From Ancalomicrobiaceae bacterium S20 (lineage in GTDB: Bacteria; Pseudomonadota; Alphaproteobacteria; Rhizobiales; Ancalomicrobiaceae), in contig CP158568.1 of the NCBI GenBank assembly GCA_040269895.1, forward strand, positions 1,178,001-1,242,000: a stretch of 64,000 nucleotides of DNA, given 5' to 3'. Below, piece after piece: positions 8,860 through 18,127 of this stretch (positions are counted from its first letter, which is position 1; the number at the start of each line of letters is the position of its first letter). Made by a program: the position numbers and the translations under genes. The notes below the pieces were generated by a model. That model was given only the letters and a program-made list of their open reading frames with translations. It ran no database searches and was not told the origin of the DNA.

Positions 8860-9591
8860 ATGACCCACCGCATCGGCATGTTGACGCCGTCCTCGAACAC
8901 CGTGCTCGAACCGGTCACGGCCGCGATGCTCGGCCCGGAGGGCGATGTGACCGCGCATTTCTCGCGCTTCAAGGTCACCGAGATCGCGCTCTCGGACGCG
9001 GCGCTTGGCCAGTTCGACGCCGAGCCGATGCTGGCGGCGGCGGACCTGCTCGGCCACGCCAAGGTCGACGTCGTGACCTGGAACGGCACGAGCGCGAGTT
9101 GGCTCGGCCTCGATCGCGACCGGGCACTGGCGGCCGCGATCGCCGCGCGGACCGGCATCCGGGCGACGACCTGCGTGCTCAGCCTGTTCGATCTGATGCG
9201 CGCCAAGGGCATCGGCTCGATCGGGCTCGTGACGCCCTATACCGCTGACGTGCAGGCCGAGATCGCCAAGGTCTATGCGTCGGAAGGCATCGTGGTCGCG
9301 GCGGAGAGCCATCTCGGCATCCGCGACAACTTCTCCTTCGGCCTCGTCGACCGGCCGACGCTCGATCGGCAGATCGCGACCGTGGCAGCGGCGCGGCCGG
9401 AGGCGATCGTGATCCTGTGCACCAATGTCGCCGGTGGGCCGCATGTGGCGCGCTGGGAGGCCGAACACGGCGTGCCGGTGATCGACAGCGTCGCCGTCAC
9501 GCTGTGGGGCGCGCTCAGCGAGTTCGGGCGGCCGGGGCTTGCGACGCCTGAGTTCGGACGACTGCTGTTCGGACGACTGCTCGCCGGGTGA
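8860..9591 (+). CDS. Asp/Glu racemase-superfamily enzyme (maleate isomerase / arylmalonate decarboxylase-like)
   Basis: A 243-residue protein with the family opening RIGMLTPSSNTVLEPVT, a mid segment VVTWNGTSASWLGLD, the SIGLVTPYTADVQ loop and the C-terminal catalytic-cysteine motif IVILCTNVAGG. Maleate isomerases and racemases use two cysteines. Here the first position (in WNGTSAS) has no Cys while the second is present, the pattern seen in arylmalonate decarboxylase. It may therefore be a one-cysteine decarboxylase or isomerase rather than a racemase. The last codons contain a perfect 15-base tandem duplication (9552-9566 and 9567-9581), giving FGRLLFGRLL. It is likely co-transcribed with the upstream amidase. 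Confidence 0.78.
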   Translation: MTHRIGMLTPSSNTVLEPVTAAMLGPEGDVTAHFSRFKVTEIALSDAALGQFDAEPMLAAADLLGHAKVDVVTWNGTSASWLGLDRDRALAAAIAARTGIRATTCVLSLFDLMRAKGIGSIGLVTPYTADVQAEIAKVYASEGIVVAAESHLGIRDNFSFGLVDRPTLDRQIATVAAARPEAIVILCTNVAGGPHVARWEAEHGVPVIDSVAVTLWGALSEFGRPGLATPEFGRLLFGRLLAG

Positions 9592-9606
9592 CCGGCTGGC
9601 TATGAG

Positions 9607-10011
9607 CTAGCCGTGCGGCGCCGAATATTCGGCGTCGGAGACGTGCTCGAGCCAGTCGACGGTGCGGCCGTCGAGCGCCTCCTGAATGGCGATATGGCTC
9701 ATCGCGGTCTCGGCCGAGGCGCCGTGCCAGTGCCGCTCGCCGGGCGGGAACCAGATCACATCGCCGGGGCGGATCTCCTCGATCGGCCCGCCCTCGCGCT
9801 GGGCGAGGCCGCGGCCGGACATGACGATCAGCGTCTGGCCGAGCGGATGGGTGTGCCACGCGGTACGGGCGCCGGGCTCGAAGGTGACCAGCGCCCCGGC
9901 CGCCCGCGCCGGCGCGGCGGCAGCGAACAGCGGATCGATGCGGACGGTGCCGGTGAACCAGTTGGCCGGCCCCTTGGCCGAGGGCTTTGCACCTGCGCGC
10001 TGGATCTCCAT
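9607..10011 (-). CDS. Small cupin-domain protein
   Basis: A 134-residue single-domain cupin. Motif 1 reads [19 protein letters not shown] and motif 2 reads [18 protein letters not shown], giving His, His, Gln/Glu and His metal ligands. It resembles manganese cupins annotated as mandelonitrile-lyase-like or carboxymuconolactone-decarboxylase-associated proteins. The ATG at 10011 is preceded by GAGGAG; the longer upstream frame lacks similarity. It converges on the racemase-like gene with 15 bases between stops. It may be a metal-dependent isomerase, lyase or dioxygenase; the substrate is unknown. Confidence 0.75.
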   Translation of the reverse strand: MEIQRAGAKPSAKGPANWFTGTVRIDPLFAAAAPARAAGALVTFEPGARTAWHTHPLGQTLIVMSGRGLAQREGGPIEEIRPGDVIWFPPGERHWHGASAETAMSHIAIQEALDGRTVDWLEHVSDAEYSAPHG

Positions 10012-10134
10012 CGATCGGCTCTCCTCGTCGTTCCGGCCGGCTTCTGTCCGCCCCAGACGTATCACGCCCTGCACCGGCGCCCAATGAAAGGCGCGTGACG
10101 AAGCGGAGAAGGGGCGCCGGCGTCGCGGTGCGGC

Positions 10135-10818
10135 CTACGGCGCGATCCGGCCATCGACGACCTGGATGGTCCGGTCGCATTGGCTGGCGAGGTGCATGTT
10201 GTGCGTCACCAGGAGAAAGCTCGTGCCGTGCTCGCGGTTCTCGCGGCGAAGCAGCGCGAAGACGTCGTCTGCTGATTTCGTGTCGAGATTGCCGGTCGGC
10301 TCGTCGGCGAGCACGAGATCGGGCTTCATCGCGAGCGAGCGGGCGACCGCGACGCGTTGCTGCTGGCCGCCCGACAGGTTGGTCGCGAGGCTGTTGGCGA
10401 AGGCGGCGAGCCCGACCTCGCCGAGGAGCGCGCGCGCCCGCGCCTCGATCTCCCGGCTCGGGAAGGTCCGGTCGGCGACGAGCGGGATCATGACGTTTTC
10501 CAGCGCCGTGAAGGCGGAGATCAGCAGGTGGTACTGGAACACGAAGCCGATGGTGCGGCCACGCAGGCGCGTGAGTTCGGCATCGGACATCCGGCTCGTC
10601 TCGACGCCATGGATCAGGAGGTTCCCCGCGGTCGGACGATCGAGCAGGCCGATGATGTTGAGCAGCGTGCTCTTGCCAGAGCCGGATGGTCCGATCAGCG
10701 CGACGAACTCACCGCGTTCGAGCGTGAGATCGATGCCGTGCAGGACTTCGGTCTCGTTCGGGCGGCCGACATTGTAGGATTTGCGCACGCCCTCCAGGCG
10801 CAGGATCTCTTCAGCCAC
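10135..10818 (-). CDS. ABC exporter ATP-binding protein (MacB/LolD-type)
   Basis: A 227-residue ATPase with Walker [10 protein letters not shown], the LolD/MacB-type Q-loop [18 protein letters not shown], signature [15 protein letters not shown], Walker [13 protein letters not shown] and switch His in [10 protein letters not shown]. The [13 protein letters not shown] stretch is diagnostic of the lipoprotein-release/macrolide-export subclass. The GTG at 10818 overlaps the permease stop by 8 bases. It is the last gene of an adaptor, permease, ATPase operon and would power the FtsX-like permease. Confidence 0.88.
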   Translation of the reverse strand: MAEEILRLEGVRKSYNVGRPNETEVLHGIDLTLERGEFVALIGPSGSGKSTLLNIIGLLDRPTAGNLLIHGVETSRMSDAELTRLRGRTIGFVFQYHLLISAFTALENVMIPLVADRTFPSREIEARARALLGEVGLAAFANSLATNLSGGQQQRVAVARSLAMKPDLVLADEPTGNLDTKSADDVFALLRRENREHGTSFLLVTHNMHLASQCDRTIQVVDGRIAP

Positions 10819-12037
10819 GGATCGCCTCCACCGGATCGAGCCGCGCCGCACGGATCGCCGGCGCCATCGCCGCCACGAGCCCTGTCACCGTGGCCAGCAG
10901 CGTGGCGGCCACGAAGAGCTGGGGCTCGATGATCAGCGGGATCAGTTCGCTGCCGTCCGCCTGGCGCGAGACCGCGTGCCAGTAGACCAGCGCGCCGGTG
11001 CCGAGCGCGGCGCCGGCGAGCGAACCGGCGAAGCCGAGCAGGCCGCCCTGCAGCAGGAAGATCCGCAGGATCTGGCCGCGCCGCGTCCCCATCGCGCGCA
11101 GGATGCCGATGTCCTTCGAGCGCTGGATCACCGAGACGACCAGCACGGCCGCGATGCCGAAGGCGACCGACAGGCCGACGAACAGGCGGATCAGCGTATT
11201 GGTGTTCTGCTGGGCCTGCACGGCGGTGAAGAACTGGGCGTTGGTCTTGATCCAGCTGTCGGCATCGACGGCGTGGGTGGCCGAGATTTCCCGGGCGATC
11301 GTCTCGGCGGCATAGATGTCGTTCACGGTCAGATCGATCGTGGTGACGCCGCCGATCAGGCCGAGAAGCGCCTGGCCGGTGCGCAGCGCCACGAAGGTCA
11401 GGCGCTGGTTGGTGCCCTTGTTGCCGAGATCGATCAGGGCGGTGACGGTCAAGGTGCGGGCGACGCCGGAGGCGGCGGTGACGTTGAGCTTGTCGCCGAC
11501 GCTGACGCCGAGATCCTTGGCGAGTTCGGTGCCGATGACGATGTCGTCGCTGGTCAGCCGCAACTGGCCGGCGACGAGATAGTCGGGCAGGCGCACGATA
11601 CGGAAATAGGTTTCGGGATCGATGCCGCTGACCGAGATCGACCGGCTGGCATCGCCGCGCACCGCCAGCGCCGAGCCGCCCGCCGTCGGCGAGACGACGG
11701 CGATCTCGGGCCTCGTGCGCATGGCCTCGGCGATCGCCTGCCATTGGTCGATCGACAGCACGCGCTGGCTCGGGCGCTGGACGACCGGATCGGCGACCAG
11801 GGTGGCGCCGGTCCGCAGCGGCCGCGCCACCTGATCGGGCGCCACGAGCTGGATGTGCGGCTGGGAGGTCAGCACCCGGCGCAGGAAGTTCTGCTGGAGG
11901 CCGGTGAGCATCACCGACATGAACACGATCACGCCGACGCCGATCGCGATGCCGCCGAGAATAAACAACGTCTGGAGGCGCCCCTCGCGCAGGAAGCGCA
12001 GCGACGTGATCCATTCGAAGGGCAGAAGCGGGTTCAT
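10811..12037 (-). CDS. FtsX/MacB-like ABC exporter permease
   Basis: A 408-residue protein with one N-terminal membrane helix ([22 protein letters not shown]), a large periplasmic domain (about residues 45-280) and three C-terminal helices ([16 protein letters not shown]; the [16 protein letters not shown] region; [14 protein letters not shown]), ending in [11 protein letters not shown]. This is the standard MacB/LolC permease plan, with the conserved [18 protein letters not shown] coupling segment. It overlaps the adaptor gene by 4 bases. Together with the ATPase and adaptor it should export or extract an amphipathic molecule or lipoprotein at the inner membrane. Confidence 0.87.
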   Translation of the reverse strand: MNPLLPFEWITSLRFLREGRLQTLFILGGIAIGVGVIVFMSVMLTGLQQNFLRRVLTSQPHIQLVAPDQVARPLRTGATLVADPVVQRPSQRVLSIDQWQAIAEAMRTRPEIAVVSPTAGGSALAVRGDASRSISVSGIDPETYFRIVRLPDYLVAGQLRLTSDDIVIGTELAKDLGVSVGDKLNVTAASGVARTLTVTALIDLGNKGTNQRLTFVALRTGQALLGLIGGVTTIDLTVNDIYAAETIAREISATHAVDADSWIKTNAQFFTAVQAQQNTNTLIRLFVGLSVAFGIAAVLVVSVIQRSKDIGILRAMGTRRGQILRIFLLQGGLLGFAGSLAGAALGTGALVYWHAVSRQADGSELIPLIIEPQLFVAATLLATVTGLVAAMAPAIRAARLDPVEAIRG

Positions 12038-13338
12038 GGCAGGACCGGCCGCAGCCGCTGGCCGGGGCGCAGGCTGGACGTGGTCGGCACCACCAGGTCG
12101 CCTTCCCCGATGCCGTCGAGGATCTCGGCCTGGACGTTGCCGCGCAAGCCGAGGCGGACCGGCTGGCGGTGCGCGCGACCGTCGCGCGCGGCCAGAACCC
12201 AGGGCTGGGCGGAGCCGGCATCGCGGATCGACCGGAGCGGCAGCACCAGGGTCGCGTTGCGGCGACCCACCTCGATATCGACGGACACGGTCATGTCCTG
12301 CCGCAGATAGGCGGGCGGCTCGGCGACGTTGAGCTTCACCTCGACCGAGGCGCGGGCGATGTCGACACCGGGATTGATGTAGGACACGACCGCGTTGAAG
12401 CGGGCGTCCGGATAGGCGTCGGCCGAGGCGAGCGCCGGTTGGCCGACGGCGATGAGGCCGAGGTTGCGCTCGTCGATCTGCAGCACGAGCTGCGTCGTGC
12501 CGGCAGGCGCGAGCACCAGCATCGCGCGGCCCGGCTGCACCACGGTGCCTTGTTCCACCTTGCGCGCGATCAGCACGCCGTCGCGCGGCGCCGCGACGGT
12601 CGCATAGCCGAGACGCGAGCGGGCGGTCGCGAGATTGGCTTCGGCCTGATCTAGCTGGGTCTGCGCCAGGACGTAGTCGCTGCCCTCGGGGCTCGCCGTG
12701 AACACCTGGAGCTGGGCGGTATTGACCTGCGTGCGCGCGATGTCGAGCGCGCGCTGGGCGTCGTCGAGCGCGGCGAGGGTCGAATGGCCGTTGCGGGCCA
12801 GTTCGGCTGTCCGGTCGAAGGCGGCCTGGGCGTTGCGCAGCGTTGCTTGTGCCTGCGCCAGATTCTCGCGCGCCATCGGCAGGGTGAGGTCGGTGAGCTG
12901 GCGGATGCGCGCGCGGGCCTGGGCGAGCGCGCCCTGCGCCTGCACGACCGCGGCCTGCAGTTCCTGCGGCTCGAGCTTGACCAACGGCTGGCCGCGCGCC
13001 ACGCGCTGGCCGTCCTCGACCAGCACTTCGGACACCGTGCCGGTGATCTGCGCGGCGATCTCGACGCGAAACGGCGTCTCGACATGACCGCTGGCAACGA
13101 CGGTGCGAACCAGATCGGCGCGCTTGACCCGATCGACCACGATCTCCGGGCCGAACGCGACCCGTGCCACCTGCCAGGCGCCGAGCGCGAGCAGGACCAC
13201 GACGACAAGCGCGAACCAGCGATGAGCCCAGACGAAGGACACAGTGGTCCGCAAGGTACTGCCTTTGTTTGTGAAAGCGCTGCCGCGCGGAATCCCGTGC
13301 GCGGGATCCGGCATCGCTTGCGATCGACTGTCTTGCAT
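12034..13338 (-). CDS. HlyD/MacA-like periplasmic adaptor protein
   Basis: A 434-residue membrane fusion protein. An N-terminal anchor helix (WFALVVVVLLALGAWQV) is followed by a lipoyl-like half (VEIAAQITGTVSEVLVEDG), a long Ala/Gln-rich coiled coil (about residues 110-210), the second lipoyl half (TVAAPRDGVLIARKVEQG) and beta-barrel/membrane-proximal domains. The ATG at 13338 is chosen over an upstream GTG at 13368. It is the first gene of the exporter operon. No outer-membrane factor is encoded nearby, so a TolC-like partner would have to come from elsewhere. Confidence 0.87.
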   Translation of the reverse strand: MQDSRSQAMPDPAHGIPRGSAFTNKGSTLRTTVSFVWAHRWFALVVVVLLALGAWQVARVAFGPEIVVDRVKRADLVRTVVASGHVETPFRVEIAAQITGTVSEVLVEDGQRVARGQPLVKLEPQELQAAVVQAQGALAQARARIRQLTDLTLPMARENLAQAQATLRNAQAAFDRTAELARNGHSTLAALDDAQRALDIARTQVNTAQLQVFTASPEGSDYVLAQTQLDQAEANLATARSRLGYATVAAPRDGVLIARKVEQGTVVQPGRAMLVLAPAGTTQLVLQIDERNLGLIAVGQPALASADAYPDARFNAVVSYINPGVDIARASVEVKLNVAEPPAYLRQDMTVSVDIEVGRRNATLVLPLRSIRDAGSAQPWVLAARDGRAHRQPVRLGLRGNVQAEILDGIGEGDLVVPTTSSLRPGQRLRPVLP

Positions 13339-13523
13339 GTCCCGGTCCCGTTCGGCGCCCCTGGCCACAGACTAGGGACTGCAAGGGGACGCGCCATGAT
13401 CTAGAACAAGGAGGGGTGTACGGCGGTGGCCGGGTCTTGCCGGCGCATCGGGTCATGCCGGCGCAGGCGTCAATCCGAGAGGCGCGGGCGCGCCGGACCC
13501 GGACATTCGGGGAGGCGGCGGGA

Positions 13524-14582
13524 TCAGGGCGTGCCGGGGACCCGGACCGATCGCCGCCAGACCAGCGTCGGCGGCAACACCACGCGTAAAGGCGTCTCCG
13601 GCGCATCGTCGCCCAGGAGCTCGACTGTCCGGGCGACGATCGCATCGATCGGCTGATCGAAGGTCGTCAGTTGGTAGGACAGCCAGTCCGACTGTCGGAT
13701 GTTGTCGCAGCCGATCACCGAGACGTCCTCGGGAACCCTGAGGCCGAACTCGCGCCGCGCGGCGTCCATGACGCCGCAGGCGAGGATGTCGTTGACGCAG
13801 AAGACCGCGTCCGGGCGTGTCGACGCGGTGAAGAGGCGGCGTCCGGCCGCGACGCCGTCCTCGTAGCGGGCGACGGCACCCTCGCGCACCACGGCGACAT
13901 CGAGCCCGAGGTCGCGCGCGGCCGCGACGAAGGCCGTCTCGCGCTCGATCAGGCTCGGCGTCGGGTTGCCCGTGTCGACGACGGCGAGGCGGCGGCAGCC
14001 GCCGCGCACGAAGGCCTGCAGGGCGGCGCGCGCCACCGTGGCATTGTCGAGCCGGATGTTGTGCGGACCGTCGATCCGGTCGTCGCGGTTGATCAGCACC
14101 ATGCGCTGGCCGTTGTCGAGACAGGTCCGGATCACGGTCTCGGCCGGGGTTCCCGACACGACCACCGTGCCATCGGCGCGGTAGTGCAGGCTCTGGCGCA
14201 GCACGGCCTCGCCCGCCTCGCCGCGGCCGTCCGTGCTCAGCACCATGGCGACCTTGCCGATCGCCTGGAGCTCCACGGTCAGCGCGCGCAGCAGGCGGGC
14301 CTGCTGCGGCGTCTCGAGATCGGCCACGATCAGGCAGACGATCCCGGTGCTCCGGCTGATCAGGCCGCGCGCGAGATGATTGACGTGGTAGCCGAGCGCG
14401 GCCGCGGCATCGAGCACGCGCCGCCGCGTTTCCTCCGAGACGCTGGCACCCGGTGTGAACACCCGCGACACTGCCGACCGGGAGACGCCGGCGCGGATGG
14501 CGACTTCGCGTGCGCCGACGAAGGCGGGGCGGTCACGCCGTCCCGCGCCGATCGTCTCGTCGGCGTCCTTCGAACCCGTCAT
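13524..14582 (-). CDS. LacI-family transcriptional repressor
   Basis: A 352-residue regulator. The N-terminal HTH and hinge are clear: VGAREVAIRAGVSRSAVSRVF, then SEETRRRVLDAAAALGYHVN followed by ARGL. The C-terminal sugar-binding-like domain includes GIVCLIVADLETP, RPDAVFCVNDILACGVMDAA and VPEDVSVIGCDNI. It is divergent from the AfuABC-like operon, and two matching operator-like sites lie between them. It probably represses that operon until a sugar or sugar-phosphate ligand binds. The ATG at 14582 is preferred to a GTG at 14627. Confidence 0.88.
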   Translation of the reverse strand: MTGSKDADETIGAGRRDRPAFVGAREVAIRAGVSRSAVSRVFTPGASVSEETRRRVLDAAAALGYHVNHLARGLISRSTGIVCLIVADLETPQQARLLRALTVELQAIGKVAMVLSTDGRGEAGEAVLRQSLHYRADGTVVVSGTPAETVIRTCLDNGQRMVLINRDDRIDGPHNIRLDNATVARAALQAFVRGGCRRLAVVDTGNPTPSLIERETAFVAAARDLGLDVAVVREGAVARYEDGVAAGRRLFTASTRPDAVFCVNDILACGVMDAARREFGLRVPEDVSVIGCDNIRQSDWLSYQLTTFDQPIDAIVARTVELLGDDAPETPLRVVLPPTLVWRRSVRVPGTP

Positions 14583-14678
14583 CCTGCGGCTGCCTCCGGC
14601 GTCGTCCGCGCCGCTCCGATCGTCCACTCGATCGCGTGCTGCCCGGTTCGTTGCTAGCGTGGTCGTTCTTTTTCAGGC

Positions 14679-14694
14679 TTGCAAGGGTGTGCAA
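14679..14694. promoter_or_regulatory. Putative LacI-type operator, site 1
   Basis: TTGCAAGGGTGTGCAA is an inverted repeat of TTGCA and TGCAA around six bases. It matches the site at 14790-14805 at 15 of 16 positions, with centres 111 bases apart. It lies between the divergent LacI gene and importer operon, as expected for autoregulation and looping. Inferred from sequence only. Confidence 0.6.
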
Positions 14695-14789
14695 TGCGAT
14701 TTTGCGATGCGGTATCGTTCGCAACTGCGGAATGACGCGGGAGTATGTAACGATCCGTTGACAATGTGACAGTTCGCGTGACACCGTGT

Positions 14790-14805
14790 TTGCAAGCGTG
14801 TGCAA
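14790..14805. promoter_or_regulatory. Putative LacI-type operator, site 2, near a TTGACA box
   Basis: TTGCAAGCGTGTGCAA is an inverted repeat with the central CG typical of LacI-family operators. It lies 26 bases downstream of a TTGACA hexamer (14758-14763), which could be the -35 element of the importer operon, and 72 bases before the binding-protein start. No good -10 hexamer is evident, so the promoter assignment is weaker than the operator. Confidence 0.6.
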
Positions 14806-14877
14806 AGCGCGGCGGACCCGGCGATGACCTGCGGTCCGTTCCACCGCCGACACGGCGGGGTGTTCTGGGAGGACGTC

Positions 14878-15918
14878 ATGGCGAATGGAAAGCACCGGGT
14901 GGTGGTCGGCACCGTGTTGGCCGGTCTGATGGGGGCGATCGCCGGCGGCGGTCATGCCGTCGCGGCCGGGTCGGTGGTGGTCTACTGCGGTGTGAACGAG
15001 GAATGGTGCCGCGCCGCGGCGTCCGCGTTCGAACAGAAGACCGGCATCCACGTCGACATGACGCGCCAGAGCGCGGGCGAGATCTACGCCCGCCTGCGCG
15101 CCGAGAAGGACAATCCGCGCGGCGACATCTGGTACGGCGGCACCGGCGATCCGCATCTGCAGGCCGCATCCGACGGTCTGACCGAGCCCTATCAGTCGCC
15201 GGCGCTGAAGGACCTGCGCGCCTGGGCGCAGAACCAGGCCAAGCGCTCCGAGTACCGGACGGTCGGCATCTACCTCGGCGCCCTCGGCTTCGGCTACAAC
15301 GAGAAGGCGCTGGCGAGCCGCAAGGCGGCGGTGCCGGCGTGCTGGGCGGACCTGCTGAAGCCGGAGTTCAAGGGCGAGGTCCAGATGGCCGATCCCAACT
15401 CCTCCGGCACCGCCTGGACCATGCTCGCGACCATCGTCCAGCTCATGGGCGAGGAGCAGGCGTTCGACTATCTGAAGAAGCTCAACGACAACATCGACCA
15501 CTACACCAGCGCCGGCGCGGCGCCGGCCCAGGCGGTCGGGCGCGGCGAGGTGACCGTCGGCATCACGTTCCAGCACGATCTGGTCGATGCGGCCAAGAAG
15601 TCGCCGGCGGTCAAGGTCGTGTCGCCCTGCGAGGGCACCGGCTTCGAGATCGGCTCGATGAGCCTGATCAAGGGTGGCCGTCATGTCGAAGAGGCCAAAC
15701 AGTTCTACGAGTGGGCGCTGACGCCCGAGGCGCAGGCGATCGCGGCCAAGAACGGCAGTTATCAGGTGCCATCCAACGAGAAGTCGCCGGTGCCCCCTGA
15801 GGCGCCCGACACGTCGAAGATGAAGCTGATCGACTACGACTTCGGCAAATACGGCTCGTCGACCGAGCGCAAGCGGCTGCTCGCGCGCTGGACCCAGGAC
15901 GTCAAGAACGCCAAGTGA
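14878..15918 (+). CDS. ABC transporter substrate-binding protein (AfuA/FbpA-like)
   Basis: A 346-residue periplasmic binding protein with a Sec-type leader (GTVLAGLMGAIAGGGHAVAAG) and a mature start SVVVYCGVNEEWCRAAASAF. The blocks DIWYGGTGDP, GFGYNEKAL, ADPNSSGTAWTML and VTVGITFQHDLVDAAKK fit the Fe3+/AfuA class. AfuA proteins of this class are known to bind hexose phosphates rather than iron. The downstream phosphatase and LacI repressor make a phosphorylated sugar plausible here. The ATG at 14878 follows GGGAGGA. It is the first gene of a four-gene operon. Confidence 0.83.
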   Translation: MANGKHRVVVGTVLAGLMGAIAGGGHAVAAGSVVVYCGVNEEWCRAAASAFEQKTGIHVDMTRQSAGEIYARLRAEKDNPRGDIWYGGTGDPHLQAASDGLTEPYQSPALKDLRAWAQNQAKRSEYRTVGIYLGALGFGYNEKALASRKAAVPACWADLLKPEFKGEVQMADPNSSGTAWTMLATIVQLMGEEQAFDYLKKLNDNIDHYTSAGAAPAQAVGRGEVTVGITFQHDLVDAAKKSPAVKVVSPCEGTGFEIGSMSLIKGGRHVEEAKQFYEWALTPEAQAIAAKNGSYQVPSNEKSPVPPEAPDTSKMKLIDYDFGKYGSSTERKRLLARWTQDVKNAK

Positions 15919-15928
15919 GGCGCCGCCC

Positions 15929-18127
15929 ATGCGATTGCCTACGAAGGCGTCCCGCTTCGGTGGGCCGGCGCCCTGGCTGTTTGCGGCCTGGGGTGCGCTG
16001 ATCCTGCTGCCCTGGTACGGCTCCGAGCGTGGTCTTGCCGCGCTCGTGACCGGTCCGACCACGTCGGCCATCGTCGCCGGCCTGACCGGAAAGCCCTGGC
16101 TGCTGCTGCTCGTCCTGCCGCTCGTCGCCGCGACGCTGGCGGTCCGGGCCGGCCGGCCGAAGCTTCTCGCGTGGGCCGCCGGGGCAGGGCTGCTGTTACT
16201 CGTGGTCGAGGCGTTCCTGATCGGCGGCAAGGGCTGGTCGGTCGTGGCGCTGACCGGCGCATTCGGCGCCGGGCCGAGCCAGCCGGCGCTCGGCTGGGGC
16301 GCGCTTTTCCTCGCTCTGACGCTTTCGATCGTGCTCGCCCACGGCCTCGCCCGTCAGGGCTGGTGCAAGGGCGACGCCTTCACGGTCGGCGCCCTGATCG
16401 TCGTGTCGGGGTCGATCTTCGCCTTCGTCGGCTATCCGATCGCCTGCATGCTGATCTCGGCGTTCAAGGACAACGCCGGGCACTACGATCTCGCGATGTT
16501 CGCGACGAAACTCGGCGACGCCTCGATCTGGGGGCTCGACTGTCTCCAAAGCAGCAAGAGCTGCGGCGTCGCATGGAATTCGCTGGCGCAGGGCGTGATC
16601 GTCGGGGTGCTGTCGACGCTGCTCGGGCTTGCCTTCGCGCTGGTCGCGGCGCGGACCACGTTTCCGTTTCCGCGCCTGTTCCGGGTGATCTCGGTGCTAC
16701 CGGTGATCACCCCGCCGTTCGTGATCGGCCTCGCGCTGATCCTGATGTTCGGCCGGGCCGGCATGGTGACGGCGATGCTGACCGACCTGTTCGGCCTGCC
16801 GCGTAGCCGCTGGATCTACGGCATGCCGGGGCTCACCATCGCCCAGCTGCTCGCCTTCACGCCGATCTCCTATCTGGTGCTGCTCGGCGTGGTGCAGGGC
16901 GTCAGCCCGTCGCTCGAGGAGGCGTCGCAGACGCTGCGGTCGGGCCGGTGGCGGACGTTCCGGCATGTGACCTGGCCGCTGATCCGGCCGGGCCTCGCCA
17001 ATGCCTTCCTGATCGCCTTCATCGAGAGCCTCGCGGATTTCGGCAATCCGATCATGATCGGCGGCAACTTCCGCGTCCTGTCGACGAGCATCTATTTCGC
17101 GGTGGTCGGCGCGGCACAGGATCAGGGGCAGGCGGCCGTGCTCGCCATCGTGCTGCTGGTCTTCACGCTCGCCGCTTTCCTGCTGCAGCGGCTCTGGGTC
17201 GGCCGGCGCAGCTATGTCACGGTCTCGGGCAAGGGCGACGCCGGCGTGCCGGTGCCGCTGCCACGCGGGCTGAAGATTGCCTGCCTCTCGGTCGTGATCC
17301 CCTGGATGATCCTCACCGCGGCGGTCTACGCCATCATCCTGGCCGGCGGCTTCGTCGCCGCGATCGGCTCGGACAACACGCCGACGCTCAAGCACTTCGT
17401 CACGGCCTTCGCGATCGGCTCGGGCGATCACGGCTGGTTCCTGTCCGGATCGGCATGGAATTCGCTGATCACGACGCTGCAGGTCGCCGTTCTGTCGATG
17501 ATCCCGACGGCGGCGCTCGGCATCGTGACCGCCTACCTCTTGAACCGCCAGCGCTTCGCCGGCCAGGGACTGTTCGAGTTCCTGACCATGATGAGCTTCG
17601 CCATCCCGGGCACGGTGATCGGCATCAGCTACATCCTGGCCTTCAACACGCCGCCGATCGAACTCACGGGCACGGCGACGATCATGATCGTGGCCTTCGT
17701 GTTCCGGAACATGCCGGTCGGCATCCGCGCCGGCCTCGCCAACCTCAGCCAGATCGACCGCAGTCTCGACGAGGCATCATTCACGCTCGGCGCGCGCTCG
17801 GGGCTGACGCTCCGGCGCGTGATCCTGCCGATCCTGCGCCCGGCGATCGCGACCTCGATGGTCTATGCCTTCGTGCGCGCGATCACCAGCGTCAGCGCGG
17901 TGATCTTCCTGGTCAGCGGCGAGTACAACCTCGCCACCGTCTACATCGTCGGTCGCGCCGAATTCGGCGAATACGGACTGGCGATCGTCTATTCCGCGGT
18001 CCTGATCGTGATCATGGTCCTGGCGCTCATCGCGATCCAGGCGATCGTCGGCGAGCGGAAGATCGGTCGGCGGCCGGCCGCGGCGGAGCGAACCTCGTCC
18101 CTCGACCGCGTCGCGGAGGCTTCATGA
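15929..18127 (+). CDS. Fused double-domain ABC permease (AfuB-like)
   Basis: A 732-residue permease carrying two complete binding-protein-dependent permease domains. The first EAA loop is near residues 330-355 (LEEASQTLRSGRWRTFRHVT). The second is near residues 613-635 (LDEASFTLGARSGLTLRRVI). An extra N-terminal hydrophobic block, residues 10-150, precedes the first domain. This fused form replaces a permease pair and is typical of AfuB/FbpB-like importers. It starts 10 bases after the binding-protein stop, and its own stop overlaps the ATPase start (ATGA). Confidence 0.86.
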   Translation: MRLPTKASRFGGPAPWLFAAWGALILLPWYGSERGLAALVTGPTTSAIVAGLTGKPWLLLLVLPLVAATLAVRAGRPKLLAWAAGAGLLLLVVEAFLIGGKGWSVVALTGAFGAGPSQPALGWGALFLALTLSIVLAHGLARQGWCKGDAFTVGALIVVSGSIFAFVGYPIACMLISAFKDNAGHYDLAMFATKLGDASIWGLDCLQSSKSCGVAWNSLAQGVIVGVLSTLLGLAFALVAARTTFPFPRLFRVISVLPVITPPFVIGLALILMFGRAGMVTAMLTDLFGLPRSRWIYGMPGLTIAQLLAFTPISYLVLLGVVQGVSPSLEEASQTLRSGRWRTFRHVTWPLIRPGLANAFLIAFIESLADFGNPIMIGGNFRVLSTSIYFAVVGAAQDQGQAAVLAIVLLVFTLAAFLLQRLWVGRRSYVTVSGKGDAGVPVPLPRGLKIACLSVVIPWMILTAAVYAIILAGGFVAAIGSDNTPTLKHFVTAFAIGSGDHGWFLSGSAWNSLITTLQVAVLSMIPTAALGIVTAYLLNRQRFAGQGLFEFLTMMSFAIPGTVIGISYILAFNTPPIELTGTATIMIVAFVFRNMPVGIRAGLANLSQIDRSLDEASFTLGARSGLTLRRVILPILRPAIATSMVYAFVRAITSVSAVIFLVSGEYNLATVYIVGRAEFGEYGLAIVYSAVLIVIMVLALIAIQAIVGERKIGRRPAAAERTSSLDRVAEAS

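Noticed and set aside
9592-9606. Bidirectional terminator between the racemase-like gene and the cupin
   Set aside because: GGCTA/TAGCC with a five-base loop is too short and lacks T-runs on either side; not enough to call.
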